DNA from: an uncultured Actinomycetes bacterium
GTDB taxonomy: Bacteria; Actinomycetota; Acidimicrobiia; Acidimicrobiales; Microtrichaceae
Direction of reading: 5' to 3'
Assembly: GCA_903852755.1 (NCBI GenBank)
Contig: CAINRS010000051.1
Location: 1-64,000 of the forward strand
Length of the DNA: 64,000 nt
Under the pieces are notes generated by a model. The model ran no database searches. It was given only the letters and a program-made list of their open reading frames with translations, and was not told the DNA's origin. Positions 23,577 to 36,207 of the stretch are shown piece by piece. Numbering within the stretch: the stretch's first letter is position 1; every line of letters begins with the position of its first letter. The position numbers and the translations under genes are program-made.

Positions 23577-24491
23577 TCAGAAGGCCCGCAGCTTGGCGAT
23601 CTGGTGCGCGAGGGCCACCAGCCGGCGGTCCTGGTCCCAGAGCTCGGCGGTCCCGCTGGCGTAACCGTCGGAGGCCGTCTGGGCCCGGGTGTGCTGGAGG
23701 ATCCACTCGGTGCGGACCTCGTCGACGAACCGCATCCCGATCTGCAACGACAGGATCAGGAAGAACCCGTGCTGGGTCCCGATCCCGGCGCCCACTGCCG
23801 GCCCGAGTACGTCACCGGGGACGGCGACGATCCCCGGCACCCAGCAGCCGTCCGGCCCCACGGGCGAGCGGTTGAAGCGGAACCACGACGAGGCCTGCGG
23901 CTCACCGGGCGGTACGTCGACCTGACCCCAGTGGAGTCGGCCCTCGGCGAGCCGCCAGTCGGTCTGCCGGTGGTACGGGATGTCGGCGAAGGGGTTGTCG
24001 ACCACCGCCGGACGGGGGGCGTAGTCCTCGGGGCCTCCCACGTCGGGGGCCACGGCACCCTGCAACCGGTACGGGGACTCCGGCTCCCGGCGCCCGAGGA
24101 CGCACGAGACCACGAGGTCGCTGCGCGCCGGCCCACCCGGGGACGGGTCATTCGGATCGAGGGACCAGAGCCTCGCCACGGCCTGCGCCGCGGTGCGCCC
24201 CTGCCGGAGCACCTCCACGTCGACGGCGACCGGACCGCACGGGACCGCCTGACAGAACGTGGCGTCGGCCGACACCAGGGAGAGGTCGGGCCGGTCGACC
24301 GCGTGCACCACCGCCCGGATGGCGGTGGCCATCGTCACCCCACCGAACGCGTAGACGACCCGCCAGGCCTCGGGAATGTCGACCCGGTAGCGACCGGCGA
24401 CGCCGTCGACCGGCACGACGTCGGTGTCGCGGACCACGTCGCCCGGGGGGATCTGGTCGACGGGGGTCGTGGTCGGCTGCGGAGTCGTCAC
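23577..24491 (-). CDS. thioesterase family protein (double-hotdog, TesB-like)
   Basis: A 304-residue protein with two hotdog halves. The first has WRVVYAFGGVTMATAIRAVVHAV, resembling the YGGxxxAQAL helix of acyl-CoA thioesterase II. The second has GTQHGFFLILSLQIGMRFVDEV and DGYASGTAELWDQDRRLVALAHQ, matching the C-terminal WDxxGRLVA signature of TesB proteins. It probably hydrolyses acyl-CoA in the cytoplasm. GTG at 24491. Convergent with the methyltransferase, 33 bases apart. Confidence 0.82.
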   Translation of the reverse strand: MTTPQPTTTPVDQIPPGDVVRDTDVVPVDGVAGRYRVDIPEAWRVVYAFGGVTMATAIRAVVHAVDRPDLSLVSADATFCQAVPCGPVAVDVEVLRQGRTAAQAVARLWSLDPNDPSPGGPARSDLVVSCVLGRREPESPYRLQGAVAPDVGGPEDYAPRPAVVDNPFADIPYHRQTDWRLAEGRLHWGQVDVPPGEPQASSWFRFNRSPVGPDGCWVPGIVAVPGDVLGPAVGAGIGTQHGFFLILSLQIGMRFVDEVRTEWILQHTRAQTASDGYASGTAELWDQDRRLVALAHQIAKLRAF

Positions 24492-24590
24492 GTCCCCATG
24501 GTGGCCGGGGCCCGACCGCCAGCACGAACCGGACGGTCGGGCCCGCGACCTCCCGGACGGGACGGGTGGGGCCCGTCGCACACGGCGCCG

Positions 24591-24596
24591 TAGCCT
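24591..24596 (+). promoter_or_regulatory. -10-like box for the SRPBCC gene
   Basis: TAGCCT, six bases before the ATG at 24603, fits leaderless transcription. Confidence 0.45.
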
Positions 24597-24602
24597 GCGC
24601 CC

Positions 24603-25070
24603 ATGTCGGAACTCACCGTCTCGGTCGACCTCGACGCCTCCCCGGAGGTCGTGTGGGACTACGTCGAGGACATCGCCAGCCACGTCGAGTGGATGGAGGA
24701 CGCCGTGGCGATCCGGTTCACGTCGCCGACGACGTCCGGGGTGGGCACCACCTTCGACTGCGACACCGCCATCGGACCGTTCCGGCTGGTCGACCACATG
24801 GAGATCACCGAGTGGGCACCCGCCCGGGCCATGGGCGTGCGCCACGTCGGGATGGTGACGGGGACCGGCGTGTTCCGGCTCGAGGCGCTCGACGGCGGCC
24901 GACGCACCCGGTTCACCTGGACCGAGGAGCTGACGTTCCCGTGGTGGATGGGCGGGCCGCTCGGAGCACGCGTGGCCCGACCGGTGCTGGCGCACGTGTG
25001 GCGCCGCAACCTGGTCAACCTCCAGTCGGGCGTCGCCGACCACGTCCGGCGCACGGCTCCGACCTCCTGA
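24603..25070 (+). CDS. SRPBCC (START/polyketide-cyclase fold) protein
   Basis: A 155-residue protein with the family pattern: LTVSVDLDASPEVVWDYVED at the N-terminus, HVEWMEDAV, a central WAPARAMGVRHVG strand, and TRFTWTEELTFPW before a C-terminal helix. Such proteins bind hydrophobic ligands or act as cyclases/dehydratases; nothing here shows a specific substrate. ATG at 24603. It is convergent with the rhomboid gene, 26 bases apart. Confidence 0.85.
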   Translation: MSELTVSVDLDASPEVVWDYVEDIASHVEWMEDAVAIRFTSPTTSGVGTTFDCDTAIGPFRLVDHMEITEWAPARAMGVRHVGMVTGTGVFRLEALDGGRRTRFTWTEELTFPWWMGGPLGARVARPVLAHVWRRNLVNLQSGVADHVRRTAPTS

Positions 25071-25096
25071 GGCCTCGGCCCCGGGGGAGGTCCGCC

Positions 25097-25942
25097 TCAG
25101 ACGACGTCACCCGCGAGCGCGGTCGCAGCGGCGACGGCGAACGCTGCGACTCCCGCTCCGAACAGCACGAGGAATCCCGTTCGCACACCGGTGCTGGTCT
25201 GCGGCCACGACCTGGGCTGGACCACGGCCCCGGCGACGGCCCCGGCGAGCAACCCACCCACGTGTCCGCCGACCGAGATGCCCGGCAGGGTGAAGGTGAT
25301 CACCAGGTTGATCGCGACGAGCCCGCCGATGCCGGTGTTCCACGGGTTCTGCCGGGCCCGGAGCTGCAGCACGACGAGCGCCCCCATGAGCCCGAACACC
25401 CCGCCCGAGGCGCCGAGCGTGGGGGCGTTCGGCGAGAGCAACATCACCCCGAGCGCCCCACCGAGCACCGACACCACGTAGCAGAGCAGGAAGTTCAGGT
25501 GGCCGAGCGCGCCCTCGAGCTCCTTGGCGAGCAGCCAGAGCAGGAACATGTTCATGAGCAGGTGGATCGGCCCGGAGTGCAGGAACGCCCCCGTCACGAG
25601 CCGCCACCACTCCCCATCGGCGACGAACGGCCCCCAGGTCACGAACCGCTCGAACACACCACCGCTCGTCCCGGCGATCGACCCTGCGGCCAGCCCGGCG
25701 AGCACGAACGCCGCCAGGTTGAGCCCGATCAGGACCTTGCCGACCACCACCTCGTCGCCGCCGGTGCGCACCGGCACCACCGAGCTGCGACGGGCCCCGG
25801 CGGACGCGCAGTCGGGACACTGGAAGCCCACGGCCGCCTGGTGCATGCACTGTGGACAGATGGGACGCTCGCAGCGCTGGCAGCGGACGCCCACCTGACG
25901 GTCGGGGTGCCGGTAGCACGTGACGACGGCGGTCGGCTCCAC
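25097..25942 (-). CDS. rhomboid intramembrane serine protease with N-terminal zinc-finger-like domain
   Basis: A 281-residue membrane protein. Residues 9-45 hold eight Cys/His residues (C9, H12, C21, C24, C29, C32, C42, C45) in a B-box-like arrangement likely to bind zinc. Six helices follow. The catalytic Ser179 lies in GASGGVFG and His227 in GGHVGG, and HSGPIHLLMNMF carries the conserved HxxxN of helix 2. It should cleave membrane proteins within the bilayer. GTG at 25942. No client is evident nearby. Confidence 0.92.
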   Translation of the reverse strand: MEPTAVVTCYRHPDRQVGVRCQRCERPICPQCMHQAAVGFQCPDCASAGARRSSVVPVRTGGDEVVVGKVLIGLNLAAFVLAGLAAGSIAGTSGGVFERFVTWGPFVADGEWWRLVTGAFLHSGPIHLLMNMFLLWLLAKELEGALGHLNFLLCYVVSVLGGALGVMLLSPNAPTLGASGGVFGLMGALVVLQLRARQNPWNTGIGGLVAINLVITFTLPGISVGGHVGGLLAGAVAGAVVQPRSWPQTSTGVRTGFLVLFGAGVAAFAVAAATALAGDVV

Positions 25943-25972
25943 GGGCTCAACGTACCGCCGAGGGCGACGGGC

Positions 25973-27058
25973 TCAGCGTCGGCGGAGGATGCGCAGCACG
26001 GCCCCGGCGCCGTGACCGCGCCACACCCGCCACAACTCCTCCCAGAAGCCCGCACCCCAGCCCAGGTGCATGGCGGCGAACGCCGCGGGGAGCATCAGCT
26101 TCGAGCGCGCCCCGGCGACGGTCCTCGCCGTGCGGGCCGACGCGGCAGCGAGGGCCAGGCCGTAGGCGACGAACGGAGCCAGGGCCAGGGCACGGAGCCG
26201 GCGCACGGGGGCGAGCAGGACACCGAGCACGAGACCCGCCACGAGCGCCGGGGCGACGTAGTGGCGCAGCGCACCCGACTCGGGGTGGCGGAGCAACGTG
26301 TTGACCTTGCCCCGGCCGTACCGGCGGTACTGGCGGGCGAAGGCCCGCACCGTGGACGGACAACGCCAGTCGATCCGCAGCGCCGGGTCGAACAGCAGCT
26401 CCCGGCCCGAACGTCGGACGCGGTAGTCGAACTCGTAGTCCTGGTTGGTGACCATGTCCTCGTCCCAGCCACCGAGCTCGCGCACGACGTCGACCGGGTA
26501 GGCCCCGAAGGGGACGTGGTCCACCACCTGCACGGTGGTGCCGTGGTGGTAGGTGCTGTTGCCCACACCGAACGGTGACGCGAGCGCGGCGGCCACCGCC
26601 CGTCCCTGGTCGGTGTCCGCGACGGCGTCCTTGCGGCCTCCGACACCACCCCACCGGCCGGTGCGCAGGTGCTCCACGGCAACCGCGACGTAGTCAGGCG
26701 GCAGGGTCGAGTGCCCGTCGTTGCGGACCCACCAGATGCCCCGGGCCACCTCCAGCGCCCGGTTCAGCGAGCTCGGGACGATGCGCTTCGGATTGACCAC
26801 CAGCTCGACCCGCTGGTCGGCGGCGGCGTACTCCTCCACGATCGCGACGGTGTCGTCGGTCGACTCACCGTCGACCACCACCACCTGCAGGTTCCGGTGG
26901 GTCTGGGCGAGGATCGAGTCGAGGCAGGCCCGCAGGGTCGACCCCTCGTTGCGCACCGGGACCACGACCGTCACCAGGTCGGGTTCGGGCGCGTTCGACC
27001 CGGTCCCGTTCGACCCGGTCCCGTTCGATCCGGCTCCGTTCGACGCCGGGTCGCTCAC
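25973..27058 (-). CDS. family 2 glycosyltransferase, membrane-associated
   Basis: A 361-residue GT-A glycosyltransferase. After a repetitive Ser-Asn-Gly-Thr N-terminus comes VTVVVPVRNEGSTLRACLDS and VVVVDGESTDDTVAIV, then the DxD-like VRNDGHST, and GGWDEDMVTNQDYEFDYRVR as acceptor/catalytic region (ED motif). Two or three helices at the C-terminus anchor it. It resembles ExoA-like succinoglycan-type transferases. GTG at 27058 overlaps the glgB stop as GTGA, so it is coupled to the glucan genes. Whether it acts on glucan or an envelope polysaccharide is unknown. Confidence 0.88.
   Translation of the reverse strand: MSDPASNGAGSNGTGSNGTGSNAPEPDLVTVVVPVRNEGSTLRACLDSILAQTHRNLQVVVVDGESTDDTVAIVEEYAAADQRVELVVNPKRIVPSSLNRALEVARGIWWVRNDGHSTLPPDYVAVAVEHLRTGRWGGVGGRKDAVADTDQGRAVAAALASPFGVGNSTYHHGTTVQVVDHVPFGAYPVDVVRELGGWDEDMVTNQDYEFDYRVRRSGRELLFDPALRIDWRCPSTVRAFARQYRRYGRGKVNTLLRHPESGALRHYVAPALVAGLVLGVLLAPVRRLRALALAPFVAYGLALAAASARTARTVAGARSKLMLPAAFAAMHLGWGAGFWEELWRVWRGHGAGAVLRILRRR
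26993..27045 (-). repeat. 15-bp tandem repeat in the glycosyltransferase N-terminus
   Basis: About three and a half near-identical 15-base units encode SNGTG/SNGAG repeats directly after the start codon. This is low-complexity sequence that can vary in copy number without losing frame. Confidence 0.85.
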
Positions 27059-28986
27059 GACGTTGCCTCCGGGTGCTCATCCCCGAGCCGCTCGGGCAGC
27101 GGCTCGAGCACCACGACCGCGAGCGGCGGCAGGCTGAGCAGCAGCGACGCAGGTTGTCCTTGCCACGGTGTGGTCGTCTCGGCAGTCACCGGCCCCTCGG
27201 TGGGATCGTGTCCGGAGCCACCGTAGACCCCGTCGTCGGTCGACAACGAGACCCGCCACCGCGCCGCGACGGGCACCCCGATCCGGTACCCGGGCCGGGG
27301 CACGGGCGTCAGGTTGGCCGCCACCACCACCGGACTCCCCGCACCACCGGTGCGTCGTCGGGCGAAGGAGAACACGGACTGGTCACGGTCGTCGGCGTCG
27401 AGCCACCACCAGGTCGACGGGTCGTCGTCGCCCTCCCACAGGGCCGGGAGTCGCTCCTGCAGCCGGTTGAGGTCACCGACCAACCGGTGGACGCCGGCGG
27501 GCAGCGGCTCGTCGAGCAGCCACCAGTCGAGCTCACGGTCGTGGGACCACTCACGCTCCTGGGCGAGTTCGGCCCCCATGAACACGAGCTGGCGGCCGGG
27601 GTGGCACCACTGCCAGGCGAGCAGCGCCCGGAGGTTGGCGGCCCGCTGCCAGCCGTCACCCGGCATGCGGTCGATCAGCGAACCCTTGCCGTGGACGACC
27701 TCGTCGTGGCTGAGCGGCAGGATCCAGCGTTCGTGACCCGCGTAGACCATCGGGAAGGTCAACTCGTCGTGGTGGTGGACCCGGTGGACCGGATCACGGC
27801 CGAAGTAGGTGAGCGTGTCGTGCATCCACCCGAGGTTCCACTTGCGGCCGAATCCCAGCCCCCCGTGGTCGACCGGTGCCGTGACCCCGGCCCACGACGT
27901 CGACTCCTCGGCCACGACGAGCGCGCCGGGGTGGTCACGGGCCACCACCTCGTTGAGCTCACGGACGAAGGCGATCGCCTCGAGGTCCTCCCGGCCACCG
28001 TGCTCGTTGGGGATCCACTCCCCGGGCGCCCGGGAGTAGTCCCGGTAGATCATCGACGCCACGGCGTCGACCCGCAGCCCGTCGACCCGGAACTCCTCGA
28101 GCCAGTAGGCGGCGTTGGCGACCAGGAAGTTCCGCACCTCCCGGCGGCCGTGGTTGAACACGAGCGTCCCCCAGTCGGGGTGCTCACCCCGTCTGGGGTC
28201 GTCGTGCTCGTACAGCGCGGTGCCGTCGAAGCGGGACAGCGCCCACGGGTCACGGGGGAAGTGCGCCGGGACCCAGTCCAGGATCACGCCGAGCCCTGCC
28301 TCGTGGCAGGCCTCGACCAGCTCCCGCAGGTCGTCCGGGGAGCCGAGCCGGGCGTCGGGGGCGTAGTAGCCGGTCACCTGGTAACCCCAGGAACCTGCGA
28401 AGGGGTGGGTGGCGACGGGGAGGAACTCCACGTGGGTGAACCCCAGTCCGGCCGCCCACGCCGGGAGCGACCGGGCGAGTTCGCGGTAGCCGTGCGGACG
28501 GCCGTCGGGGTGCCGACGCCACGACCCGAGGTGCACCTCGTAGACCGAGAGCCGCCCGGCGTTGCGCAGCGTCCGCTCGGCGCGCCAGTCCCCGGTCGAG
28601 CGCCACCGGTGCACCGACCGCCACAGCACCGAGGCGTTCGCCGGTGGCACCTCGGCGGCCGTGGCCACCGGATCGGCCCGCTGGGTCCGGCGCCCGGCCC
28701 GGTCCTCGACCAGGTACTTGTAGGCGTGGCCGACCCGGGCCCGGTCGTCCCGGCCGGCCCACACCCCGAGGTCGCCCACCGGCTCGAGGGCCGCGGCGTG
28801 GGCGGGGTCCTCGCTCCAGTGGTTCCAGTCCCCCAGCACCCGGACGGACCGGGCGTTCGGGGCCCACACGGCGAACCGAGCCCCGTCGTCGTCGGGGTGC
28901 CCGCCGAGGACCTCCCAGAGCCGGTGGTGGCGACCCTCGGCGAACAGGTGCTGGTCGACCGCACCGAGCAGGTCGTCGGACCCCAC
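27055..28986 (-). CDS. glgB: 1,4-alpha-glucan branching enzyme
   Basis: A 643-residue GH13 branching enzyme that introduces alpha-1,6 branches. A CBM48 domain is at residues about 30-110 (FAVWAPNARSVRVLGDWNHW). The catalytic barrel has nucleophile Asp307 in GLRVDAVASMIYRDYSR, the acid in LVVAEEST, and LPLSHDEVVHGK. It is shorter than the mycobacterial enzyme and lacks the extra N-terminal beta-sandwich. GTG at 28986 is two bases below the mak stop. With mak, treS and glgE it supports the GlgE route to branched alpha-glucan. Confidence 0.96.
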   Translation of the reverse strand: MGSDDLLGAVDQHLFAEGRHHRLWEVLGGHPDDDGARFAVWAPNARSVRVLGDWNHWSEDPAHAAALEPVGDLGVWAGRDDRARVGHAYKYLVEDRAGRRTQRADPVATAAEVPPANASVLWRSVHRWRSTGDWRAERTLRNAGRLSVYEVHLGSWRRHPDGRPHGYRELARSLPAWAAGLGFTHVEFLPVATHPFAGSWGYQVTGYYAPDARLGSPDDLRELVEACHEAGLGVILDWVPAHFPRDPWALSRFDGTALYEHDDPRRGEHPDWGTLVFNHGRREVRNFLVANAAYWLEEFRVDGLRVDAVASMIYRDYSRAPGEWIPNEHGGREDLEAIAFVRELNEVVARDHPGALVVAEESTSWAGVTAPVDHGGLGFGRKWNLGWMHDTLTYFGRDPVHRVHHHDELTFPMVYAGHERWILPLSHDEVVHGKGSLIDRMPGDGWQRAANLRALLAWQWCHPGRQLVFMGAELAQEREWSHDRELDWWLLDEPLPAGVHRLVGDLNRLQERLPALWEGDDDPSTWWWLDADDRDQSVFSFARRRTGGAGSPVVVAANLTPVPRPGYRIGVPVAARWRVSLSTDDGVYGGSGHDPTEGPVTAETTTPWQGQPASLLLSLPPLAVVVLEPLPERLGDEHPEATS

Positions 28987-28988
28987 GG

Positions 28989-30332
28989 TCAGTCCCGGTC
29001 GTCGGGCGGGGGGAGACGGTCCTCGAGCAGGTCCTCGACCGCCCGGACCGGCAGCTCGATCAGGTCCGGCCGGTGGGCGAGCTCGTACGCCACCTCGTAC
29101 ACGGCCTTGTCGAGCTCGAACATGCTGAGCAGGCCGTCGCGGGCCGCTCGCGTCGAGGGGAGCAACCGGTGGGCCTCGTCGAAGGATGCGTACCCCGACA
29201 GGAACGCGTTGACCGACCGGACCGCCCAGGACTCGGCGAGGACGCGGATCTCGTCGTCGGGCACCGGCCACTCACGCAGGGCCATGCCGGCGGCGTAGTG
29301 GAACGACCGCGTCATCCCCGCCACGTCCTTGAGCGGTGACGACGGCCGGCGGCGCTCCTCGACCGGGCGACCCGGTTCGCCCTCGAAGTCGAGCACCATC
29401 CAGCGGTCCCCCAGCCGGAGCACCTGTCCGAGGTGCAGGTCACCGTGGATGCGGATCTCGGCGCCCAGGTCGTCCGCCGTGCGCAGCCGCCGGTACACCG
29501 ACTCGATCCGGGCGGTGTCGAGCACCCCGTCGGCGACCCGGTGCGCCTGGGCGGTCATGTCGAGCGCCCACGCCGTGCCGTCACCGGGCTCGGTCCCGAA
29601 CGCGTCGGCGAGCGCCACGTGGAGCTCGGCCACGTCGCGACCGAGGCGGTGGGCCTCGTCGGCGAAGTCGAGCCGACAGTCCCGCGGCGGTCGGCGACGG
29701 TTGAACACCTCACGCAGGGAGTCCATCGCCAGGCTGACGCCGTCGCCCCGGGCCCGCTCGTAGCGGCGGACGACCACCAGGTCGGTCGCCCCCCGACGCC
29801 AGACGCTGAGCGGCACGGGCACCCCGCCGAACCCGTTGCGGCCGAGCGCCTCGGTCACCTCCACGTCGGGGTTGGGCCCCCGGGTGACCTTGCGGAAGAC
29901 CTTCACGATGTAGCGCTCGTCGAGGACGAGCGACGTGTTGGACTGCTCCCCTCCCTCGAGCCGGACCGTCGTGAACTCGAGCGACGGGTCGACGTGCGAA
30001 CAGAAGGCTGCGGCGAGCTGCGGATCGGCCAGCGCGTCGTACAACTGGACCGTGCCACTCGGTCCGGTGAACGCACCGATGCGGGCCGCGTCGGAGAGCT
30101 CCGGTGGCACCTCGTCGGCGACCCCGATGGGGAGCTGGTAGTGGACACCGACCGGCTCCCGGGTGGTCCGGACCTCGACGAGCACCCACAGCAGGGTCGG
30201 CCAGGAGTCGACCAGCGTCTCGACACGCCGGACCTCGACGACCGGGTCGCCGGTCGCGGCGAACCAGCGCTGCGCCGACAGGTACGGCGGGAGCAGCGAG
30301 GTCAGCTGGGCGGCGAAGCGAGGGGCGTCGAT
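28989..30332 (-). CDS. mak: maltokinase, with no canonical start codon
   Basis: Maltokinase (Pep2-like) makes maltose 1-phosphate, the GlgE substrate. Key motifs: EGGEQSNTSLVL and YIVKVFRKV (ATP lobe), IHGDLHLGQVL (catalytic loop), VLDFEGEPG (DFG-like), ending SMFELDKAVYEVAYELAHRP. The family N-terminus (LLPPYLSAQRWFAATG) is encoded upstream of the first in-frame GTG (30185). Reading further back meets an in-frame TAG at 30342-30344 before any ATG, GTG or TTG. The only well-placed initiator is ATC at 30330-30332, seven bases after AGGA. Coordinates assume that codon; a sequence error or damaged start is equally possible. Confidence 0.85.
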   Translation of the reverse strand: MDAPRFAAQLTSLLPPYLSAQRWFAATGDPVVEVRRVETLVDSWPTLLWVLVEVRTTREPVGVHYQLPIGVADEVPPELSDAARIGAFTGPSGTVQLYDALADPQLAAAFCSHVDPSLEFTTVRLEGGEQSNTSLVLDERYIVKVFRKVTRGPNPDVEVTEALGRNGFGGVPVPLSVWRRGATDLVVVRRYERARGDGVSLAMDSLREVFNRRRPPRDCRLDFADEAHRLGRDVAELHVALADAFGTEPGDGTAWALDMTAQAHRVADGVLDTARIESVYRRLRTADDLGAEIRIHGDLHLGQVLRLGDRWMVLDFEGEPGRPVEERRRPSSPLKDVAGMTRSFHYAAGMALREWPVPDDEIRVLAESWAVRSVNAFLSGYASFDEAHRLLPSTRAARDGLLSMFELDKAVYEVAYELAHRPDLIELPVRAVEDLLEDRLPPPDDRD

Positions 30333-30375
30333 GGTCTCGTCCTAGTCCACGGGGGCGGTGGCGGCACAGCCGGAT

Positions 30376-32064
<1,689 letters not shown>

Positions 32065-32101
32065 CGTACCGACGCGCACCCCGGCCTCCGCACTGCTGCC
32101 G

Positions 32102-32107
32102 TAGCGT
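32102..32107 (+). promoter_or_regulatory. -10-like box for the DsbA-family gene
   Basis: TAGCGT, six bases before the GTG at 32114, fits leaderless transcription. Confidence 0.5.
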
Positions 32108-32113
32108 GTCGGG

Positions 32114-32791
32114 GTGGCTCCGGTCCCCGTCGAGTTCTTCTTCGACATCATGTGCCCGTACGCCTACCAGACCGCCGGGTGGATCCGCGAGGTCCGGGAC
32201 CAGGGCCTCGTCGAGGTCACGTGGAGCTTCGCCTCGCTCGAGGAGTTCAACCTCGAACCCGGCAAGCGGCACCCCTGGGAACGCCCGTGGTCGTTCGGGT
32301 TCGGGATGCTCCGGGTCGCTGCCCTGCTCCGGCGGGCCGACGACGGTGCCGACCGGGTGGACCGGTACGCCGCGGCGGCCGGGCGCTGGCTCCACGAGGA
32401 GGGCCGCAAGCCCCACAGCCCGGAGGCCTCGGCCGAGATCCTCACCGAGATCGGTCTCGACCCCGGACTCGTCGCCGAGGCGATCGACGACCCGACGACC
32501 ATCGACGAGGTGCGGGCCGACCACGACCGGGCGGTCGCGCACGGCGTGTTCGGAGTGCCGGCGCTGCTGCTCCCGAGCGGTCGCGCCTGGTTCGGTCCCG
32601 TCGTCGCCCCCGCCCCGACCGGTGACGATGCTGCGGCACTCTGGGCGCTGGTCGCGGCCGCCGACCGGATCCCGAATCTCTACGAACTGAAGTTGGCCAA
32701 GACCGACAGGGACATCCACCACATCGCCGAGATGTTCCGCCCCTACCTCGAGGGTCGGGACTGGCGGACCGTGGAGCGACCGGCGCCCTGA
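32114..32791 (+). CDS. DsbA-family thioredoxin-fold protein (Rv2466c / HCCA-isomerase-like)
   Basis: A 225-residue protein with a DsbA fold: strand VEFFFDIMCPYAYQT at the N-terminus, a long helical insertion, and the cis-Pro loop in GVFGVPALLLPSGR. The active-site motif is CPYA (Cys14), not CxxC, so it can only form a mixed disulfide or bind thiol cofactors. Mycobacterial relatives with CPWC are mycothiol-dependent reductases; kappa-GST and 2-hydroxychromene-2-carboxylate isomerases share the fold. The C-terminus (DIHHIAEMFRPYLEGRDWRTVERPAP) is typical of the actinobacterial subgroup. It separates treS from glgE on the opposite strand. Confidence 0.8.
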   Translation: MAPVPVEFFFDIMCPYAYQTAGWIREVRDQGLVEVTWSFASLEEFNLEPGKRHPWERPWSFGFGMLRVAALLRRADDGADRVDRYAAAAGRWLHEEGRKPHSPEASAEILTEIGLDPGLVAEAIDDPTTIDEVRADHDRAVAHGVFGVPALLLPSGRAWFGPVVAPAPTGDDAAALWALVAAADRIPNLYELKLAKTDRDIHHIAEMFRPYLEGRDWRTVERPAP

Positions 32792-32810
32792 GCAGCCGCC
32801 GGGTCCACGG

Positions 32811-33614
32811 TCAGAGCGCGCCCAGGTCCCGCTCGTCGACCAACCCGGCCGCCACGGCGTGCACGGCGAGCAGGTCACGGCGCCGGTCGGCCGAGGACCC
32901 GACCTCGCCCTTGAGTCCGCGCACGCCCGCCCTGCTGAGCTTGTCGCAGACCATGTCGAGCTTGCGGTGGTACTTCTTGGTGGTCCACCCCAGCCGTCGG
33001 GCCACCGTCGGGGACGGCTCGACCCGGCCCCGGTGCCGGCGCGCCGAGTCGACGAGTGCGACGAGGAGTCGGTGCTGCTCGGCGGACAGCGGCACCCTGC
33101 CGAAGGCCCGTGTCTCGGTCGAGGCGGCGACGGGCACGGCAGCTCGCGGTGGTCCCACCGTCGTGGCGAGACCGCACTCGAGTTCGTACCGTGCCGCACC
33201 CGCCTCGAAGCGCACGGTGGTGCGCCGGAGCGTGAGGACACCAGACGCTCCGGGACCGACGACGACCGGCACCGGTGCCGTCGCCGTCGGGTCGAGGAGC
33301 TCGAGCCGGATGCCGGACCCGAGGTTCTGGAGCCACCACACCCCGTACCGGTGGGCGAAGCGACCCACGACGCGGTGCATGAACGGGTTCGCGTCGACCA
33401 CCAGGTCGGCGTCGCGGCCGAAGGTCAGCGTGTCCGGCGGCTCGAGCTCGTGCACCTCGCCGACGAGGTCCACGACCAGCACGTCCGGCCCGGGGGGTGC
33501 GTCCCGGTCGCCGGTGTCACCGTCGTGGGTGTCACCGGGTTCGCTGCCGGGTTCGCTGCCGGGTTCGTGACCGGCTTCGTCGACGTCCGCACCGTCGTGT
33601 TCGTCGTCGTGGTC
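32811..33614 (-). CDS. FHA-domain protein with C-terminal winged-helix-like domain
   Basis: A 267-residue protein. The first 50 residues are acidic and repetitive (EPGS units). Residues about 55-160 form an FHA-like beta-sandwich: LTFGRDADLVVDANPFMHRVVGRF, then WWLQNLGSG and a strand-rich tail. The C-terminal 75 residues (LSAEQHRLLVALVDSARRHRG...SPTVARRLGWTTKKYHRKLDMVCDKLSRAGV) look like a winged helix as in output domains of response regulators. FHA domains read phosphothreonine, so this may be a kinase-responsive regulator or scaffold. ATG at 33614. Convergent with the DsbA-like gene. Confidence 0.78.
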   Translation of the reverse strand, partial: DHDDEHDGADVDEAGHEPGSEPGSEPGDTHDGDTGDRDAPPGPDVLVVDLVGEVHELEPPDTLTFGRDADLVVDANPFMHRVVGRFAHRYGVWWLQNLGSGIRLELLDPTATAPVPVVVGPGASGVLTLRRTTVRFEAGAARYELECGLATTVGPPRAAVPVAASTETRAFGRVPLSAEQHRLLVALVDSARRHRGRVEPSPTVARRLGWTTKKYHRKLDMVCDKLSRAGVRGLKGEVGSSADRRRDLLAVHAVAAGLVDERDLGAL

Positions 33615-33760
33615 CATCCCCGCTCCCCCCGCTCGGGCCGCCTCCACACGGCGGCTGCGTGGAGTGTGCAGGTCGGCACCGGTTGGGTCCACGGGGACGC
33701 GTACCCGTCCGGTGGGACGGCGCCCGGGCGGACCCGACGGGGGGGGGTACCGCTCGCCGA

Positions 33761-34150
33761 TCAGGCCGGGCGCGGCCGCTGCGACCGGAGCCGCAGCGCC
33801 GAGTACCAGCCCCCCGCTGCGGCCGGCACCGCCAGGGCGAGGGTGGACACCACGCCGGCGGGACCGAGCTCGTCACGCCACACGGCGGCGGCCACCGCGT
33901 CGCAGGTGTCGGCGGCGGCACCGAGCGCGACCCACTGTCCCGACGGGTCCTCCTCGGTCAGCTCGATCACGGCGCCGACGCCGAGCACCACGTCGCGGAT
34001 GCCGAAGGCGCGGGCCAGCCACACGAGCGGACCGGGCCTGACGTCGCTCGCCCGGGCGAGCACGGTCTCGGGGATGAAGAGCATGAGCGCCCCGAACAGG
34101 ATCCGCCCGAGGGCGATCGTCCGGGCCACGGCGCGTTCGTCGACGTTCAC
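33761..34150 (-). CDS. small membrane protein of unknown function (DUF4267-like)
   Basis: A 129-residue protein with four hydrophobic helices. The conserved-looking segments are ARTIALGRILFGALMLFIPE, WLARAFGIRDVVLGVGAV and AADTCDAVAAAVW. This matches the pattern of small four-helix proteins in actinobacteria whose role is not known. GTG at 34150 is 58 bases below the glgE stop, so it could be the last gene of that transcript. Confidence 0.65.
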   Translation of the reverse strand: MNVDERAVARTIALGRILFGALMLFIPETVLARASDVRPGPLVWLARAFGIRDVVLGVGAVIELTEEDPSGQWVALGAAADTCDAVAAAVWRDELGPAGVVSTLALAVPAAAGGWYSALRLRSQRPRPA

Positions 34151-34208
34151 CTCTGCATCCTGCCCGACCGGAGCGTGCAGCTCACACTCGCGGACCGCGA
34201 CCCGAAGC

Positions 34209-36191
<1,983 letters not shown>

Positions 36192-36207
36192 GGTCGGCAG
36201 CGGGCCC

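Noticed and set aside
27073-29298. A 741-codon open frame on the plus strand opposite glgB
   Set aside because: Shadow of the glgB coding strand; no recognisable motif or ribosome-binding site.
28989-30185. Maltokinase starting at GTG 30185
   Set aside because: That start would drop the conserved N-terminal cap (LLPPYLSAQRWFAATG and following strands), which is clearly encoded in the same frame upstream.
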